DNA of 64,000 nucleotides from Imperialibacter roseus (GTDB taxonomy: Bacteria; Bacteroidota; Bacteroidia; Cytophagales; Cyclobacteriaceae). The notes below the pieces were generated by a model, which saw only the letters and a list, made by a program, of their open reading frames with translations, was not told where the DNA came from and did not search any database. Positions 61,513 to 64,000 of this stretch are shown piece by piece. The position numbers and the translations under genes were made by a program. How positions within the stretch are numbered: position 1 is the first letter of the stretch; each line of letters starts with the position of its first letter. The DNA lies in assembly GCF_032999765.1 (NCBI RefSeq), contig NZ_CP136051.1:1030417-1094416 (forward strand), read 5' to 3'.

Positions 61513-62541
61513 TTAAAGTGGTCTGGCTTCCACACCTTCAAAAGTAATCTTTACAGGCTTAATGGTGCCATCTTCATTGAACTCCAGTTTGTCGATGCAG
61601 GTTACCCGATGGTCACGGCCTTCGTTCGGGATCGGGCGGCGGTGGTACACAATATACCACTCGTCGGTATTGGGCACATTGATGACCGAGTGATGACCGG
61701 AGCCGGTAGCGACTTCAGGATCTTGCGATAGGATCGTTCCTATCCGCTCAAATGGGCCAAACAAAGAATCGGAAATAGCATAGGCCACCCGGTAGGTTTC
61801 GTCTCCCCAGTTGCCTTCACTCCACATAAAGTAGTACTTGCCGTTTCTGATGGCAAAGGTGGGACCTTCCACGTAGCCTTCCGGGGTAATTTCTTTCACC
61901 AGGTCGCCATCTTCAAATGGCACCAAAGCCGTGAAGTCGTCATTCAACTGCCCGATATTGCAATGGCGCCATCCTCCGTAAACGATATAGTATTTCCCGT
62001 CCATGGCTTTGAAAACATACTGATCGATGGGTTGCGCACCGTTGTAGAATTGATCGATGAGCGGCTTGCCCAGGTAGTCGGCAAAGGGCCCTGCGGGGCT
62101 GTCAGCCACGCCAATCCCAATGCCGCCCTGCTGTTTGGCTGCATCGGGGTTGTCTTTCCAGTAAGGGCCATCCTGATTTTGAATGTCGTTGGCTGCAAAG
62201 AAAAGAAAGTACCTCCCGTCTTTTTCAATAGCTGATGGGGCCCACATCGCCCGATTGGCCCATTTCACAATACTGGTATCAATAATACCCTCATGTTTTG
62301 TCCAGGTGACGAGGTCTTTCGAAGAAAAAGCATCTAGAAATACTTGCTCCTCATATTTCGCTGAGAAAGTGGGGTAGATCCAGTATTCGTCGCCAAATAC
62401 CACGCCTTCCGGGTCGGCGTACCAGCCTTCCCATAAAGGATTGCCTGATAAGATCCTCTCCTCAGTTTGACTGTTTTTGGTGTTTTGGTTACACCCAAAT
62501 AGGACAAGTAGCAGTCCCGTAAAAGCAAATGCTTTATTCAT
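61513..62541 (-). CDS. GH43-family glycoside hydrolase, lipoprotein
   Basis: 342 aa. Lipoprotein signal (MNKAFAFTGLLLVLFGCNQ). The five-bladed propeller catalytic domain has WYADPEGVVFGDEYWIYPTF near residue 39 (catalytic base Asp), MWAPSAIEKDGRYFLFFAA near 95 (the pKa-modulating Asp region) and GYVEGPTFAIRNGKYYFMWS near 224 (catalytic acid Glu). It likely removes arabinose or xylose residues from plant-type polysaccharides at the cell surface. It is transcribed singly, not in a PUL with SusC/SusD here. Confidence 0.93.
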   Translation of the reverse strand: MNKAFAFTGLLLVLFGCNQNTKNSQTEERILSGNPLWEGWYADPEGVVFGDEYWIYPTFSAKYEEQVFLDAFSSKDLVTWTKHEGIIDTSIVKWANRAMWAPSAIEKDGRYFLFFAANDIQNQDGPYWKDNPDAAKQQGGIGIGVADSPAGPFADYLGKPLIDQFYNGAQPIDQYVFKAMDGKYYIVYGGWRHCNIGQLNDDFTALVPFEDGDLVKEITPEGYVEGPTFAIRNGKYYFMWSEGNWGDETYRVAYAISDSLFGPFERIGTILSQDPEVATGSGHHSVINVPNTDEWYIVYHRRPIPNEGRDHRVTCIDKLEFNEDGTIKPVKITFEGVEARPL

Positions 62542-62586
62542 TGTGAAAGACTTGATGAACTAAAAAGTGAAGAAAGCGAGAGAATG

Positions 62587-63126
62587 CTAGAACTCAAAGA
62601 AGGGAGGCTCAATTCCTTTCAGCCGTAGGTAGACAATGGCCTCGGCCCTGTGATGGGAAGTGTGGGCAAATGCCCGGAGAAGTAAATCCGTTCCAGTGTG
62701 TTCTCTCCAATAGTTTTCATCTATGATGCCCTCTCTATCCAGATCTGATGATGATATTTTTTTGATCACAGAAGTGCAGTAGTCAAAGTTTTCTTCAATG
62801 TAGGCCCTGGCTGCCGCTTTTGTGATTTCTTTGGGTTCCGACATGGCTTTCTTCCCCTCGAAGGGAGCAATGTAAAAGGAGTTCCAGAAAGCCATGTGCG
62901 TCAGCTGCTTGCCAAAGCCCATCTGTTCGGGAGTCGGAGCAAAGCTGAAATGCTCTTCTGGCATTTTATCAAGCACCTTTAGCGTATAGCCTTTGCTGGT
63001 TTCCCAGCGGCGAAGGAAGTCGGATGTGAAATCAGCTGTGTGGCTTCTGCCCCAGCCGGCTACTGGCAAGGCTGTGAGCAGTCCGGCTCCAGCAGCTATT
63101 TTGGTGAGAGATTCTTTTCGGTTCAT
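62587..63126 (-). CDS. Exported DinB-family protein
   Basis: 179 aa from the ATG at 63126. A Tat-like or Sec signal (MNRKESLTKIAAGAGLLTAL, then PVAGWGRS) precedes the four-helix DinB bundle: DFLRRWETSKGYTLKVLDKM, the first metal His in FGKQLTHMAFW near residue 76, and HTSHHRAEAIVYLRLKGIEP near 153 with the other metal His residues. DinB-type enzymes use a metal for thiol-dependent chemistry, usually in the cytosol; the exported form is common in Bacteroidota. Function unknown. Confidence 0.87.
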   Translation of the reverse strand: MNRKESLTKIAAGAGLLTALPVAGWGRSHTADFTSDFLRRWETSKGYTLKVLDKMPEEHFSFAPTPEQMGFGKQLTHMAFWNSFYIAPFEGKKAMSEPKEITKAAARAYIEENFDYCTSVIKKISSSDLDREGIIDENYWREHTGTDLLLRAFAHTSHHRAEAIVYLRLKGIEPPFFEF

Positions 63127-63257
63127 CGTCAAAAGGGATTTACCGAAGATAAGGGTTTTGGGTTAGAGGTCAATTTGTGAATCCGCTGAACACGTTTTGT
63201 CATCATTTTTGCTGGGAAAGGCAAAAATGTCGCCAAAACTACCTGCTGCCATTGGTC

Positions 63258-63279
63258 GGCGTGGGTTGAAGCCCACGCC
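63258..63279. repeat. REP-like palindrome ggcgtggg/cccacgcc
   Basis: Perfect eight-base arms ggcgtggg (63258-63265) and cccacgcc (63272-63279) with a six-base loop ttgaag. Palindromes of this sequence class occur scattered in intergenic regions of many Bacteroidota. It lies between the DinB-like start and the nudK 3' end. Confidence 0.6.
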
Positions 63280-63334
63280 TGTAATGTGCCGCCCTGATGG
63301 AGGCTCTCTGGTGTTGTTCGGTCGAAGCCTGTAC

Positions 63335-63916
63335 CTAGTTTAATCTTTCGCTTAATCGTAAATGCTGTAACAAAATCACCGTCTTAGCGTCTTTGATTTC
63401 ACTGGTTTTGATCATTTCGAGGGCTTTCGCAAAAGGAACCTCCAGCACATCAATGTCTTCGTGCTCATCCACGCCTCCACCGTCGCTTACTTTTTGTTCT
63501 TTGGTGTACCTGGCAATGAAAAAGTACAGGATCTCAGTGACCGACCCAGGACTCATGTAGAGTTCAAATACCTTCTCTGGCTGGCTGATCTTGTAACCCG
63601 TTTCTTCCTCTGTTTCCCTGCGAATGCACTCTTCCGGGCTATCTGCATCTAAAAGACCAGCGCACGCTTCGATCATCATTCCTGTCTCGTTGCCATTCAC
63701 GTAGGTGGGCATGCGAAACTGTTGGGTAAGTATCACTGTTTTTTGTTCGGTGTTATAAAGCAAAATGGTTGCCCCATTTCCTCTGTCATAGCACTCTCTC
63801 GACTGGCTAAGCCATTCGCCTGCCTTTCCTTTGATCTGGAAGTCGACCTTGTAAAGCTTGTACCAGTTGCCGGAAAGCAACTCTTTCTTGTCTATCTTAA
63901 TGTTCGGGTTATTCAT
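63335..63916 (-). CDS. nudK: Nudix hydrolase, GDP-mannose pyrophosphatase NudK-like
   Basis: 193 aa. The Nudix box [20 protein letters not shown] begins at about residue 88 and holds the metal Glu residues in REXXEE. The N-terminal domain-swap strands ([18 protein letters not shown]) and the middle [18 protein letters not shown] fit NudK, and the tail [20 protein letters not shown] is close to the family ending. It hydrolyses GDP-mannose or ADP-ribose type sugar nucleotides. A good -33/-7 promoter lies just upstream. Confidence 0.93.
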   Translation of the reverse strand: MNNPNIKIDKKELLSGNWYKLYKVDFQIKGKAGEWLSQSRECYDRGNGATILLYNTEQKTVILTQQFRMPTYVNGNETGMMIEACAGLLDADSPEECIRRETEEETGYKISQPEKVFELYMSPGSVTEILYFFIARYTKEQKVSDGGGVDEHEDIDVLEVPFAKALEMIKTSEIKDAKTVILLQHLRLSERLN

Positions 63917-63935
63917 ATATCAATCAATTATCGAT

Positions 63936-63965
63936 CAAAAGTAATCATAAAACAATCATTTTCAA
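63936..63965 (-). promoter_or_regulatory. Bacteroidota-type promoter of nudK
   Basis: On the minus strand TACTTTTG (63943-63936) matches TAnnTTTG and a TTG (63965-63963) lies 19 bases upstream, the standard spacing. The expected start is about 63930, giving a 5' leader of some 15 bases. Confidence 0.6.
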
Positions 63966-64000
63966 TTATTCTCTTCTATCTTTACAAAAAAGAACTTCAT

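Noticed and set aside
1-64000. tRNA, rRNA, prophage or integrase genes
   Set aside because: No cloverleaf-like sequence, rRNA segment, integrase or phage structural gene was recognised on either strand by reading; a covariance search would settle the RNA part.

Overview
The window looks like chromosomal DNA from a member of the Bacteroidota, most likely a Cytophagales-type marine or soil bacterium. Reasons: almost no Shine-Dalgarno sequences ahead of starts, a TAnnTTTG type -7 promoter box ahead of nudK and the hisG leader, and typical families (SiaC/DUF1987, CtlX, DUF1501 with PSCyt1/DUF1549/DUF1553, many exported Tat or lipoprotein enzymes, HHLRGP-type sensor kinases). I see no rRNA, tRNA, insertion sequence or CRISPR array. 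Species assignment is inference.

Layout. 1-1000: 5' part of an exported repeat protein running off the left edge. 1.4-4.2 kb: an AraC regulator with a small membrane protein, a thioredoxin-reductase-like flavoprotein and an SDR on the minus strand. 4.3-13.0 kb: SRPBCC protein, exported M1 aminopeptidase, sensor histidine kinase, and a DUF1501 plus cytochrome-like DUF1549/1553 pair. 13.1-13.8 kb: a low-GC GNAT-like/small-protein pair. 14.0-19.7 kb: a four-carbon acid-sugar locus (GntP permease, DenD-like dehydrogenase, divergent DUF1537 kinase, Tat-exported enolase-superfamily protein). 20.0-25.3 kb: rlmF, an AEC permease, a Tat-exported HisC-like aminotransferase and a Gfo/Idh/MocA oxidoreductase.

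25.7-40.4 kb is the core of interest: phenylalanine hydroxylase behind a Tyr-rich leader peptide and intrinsic terminator, then hisH-hisA-hisF-hisIE-ctlX-(lpd-like), then on the minus strand two tandem copies of a SiaC-like plus coiled-coil membrane protein module, a Dabb protein, and then a His-rich leader peptide followed by hisG-hisD-hisC-hisB. The histidine pathway is thus complete but split into two same-strand blocks.

40.5-64 kb: peroxiredoxin, deaminase, SGNH hydrolase, amidohydrolase, DUF1080 and glyoxalase-like proteins; a tandem pair of membrane proteins that carry a histidine-kinase dimerisation domain but no ATPase domain; an epimerase, a luciferase-like monooxygenase and a CzcO-like monooxygenase; a low-GC island with a 54-aa/169-aa gene pair and an OLD-family nuclease; an exported S9 peptidase; a frameshifted DUF1801 gene; a cyclase-family hydrolase; a GMC oxidoreductase with its gluconate-dehydrogenase-subunit-3 partner; small unknown genes; GH43, DinB-like and NudK at the right end.

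The most promising unexplained items are the two amino-acid-specific leader peptides (one with a textbook terminator/antiterminator choice), the duplicated SiaC/membrane module, the tandem ATPase-less kinase-like proteins, and a dihydrolipoamide-dehydrogenase-like protein that has lost both redox cysteines but carries a C-terminal CxxC.
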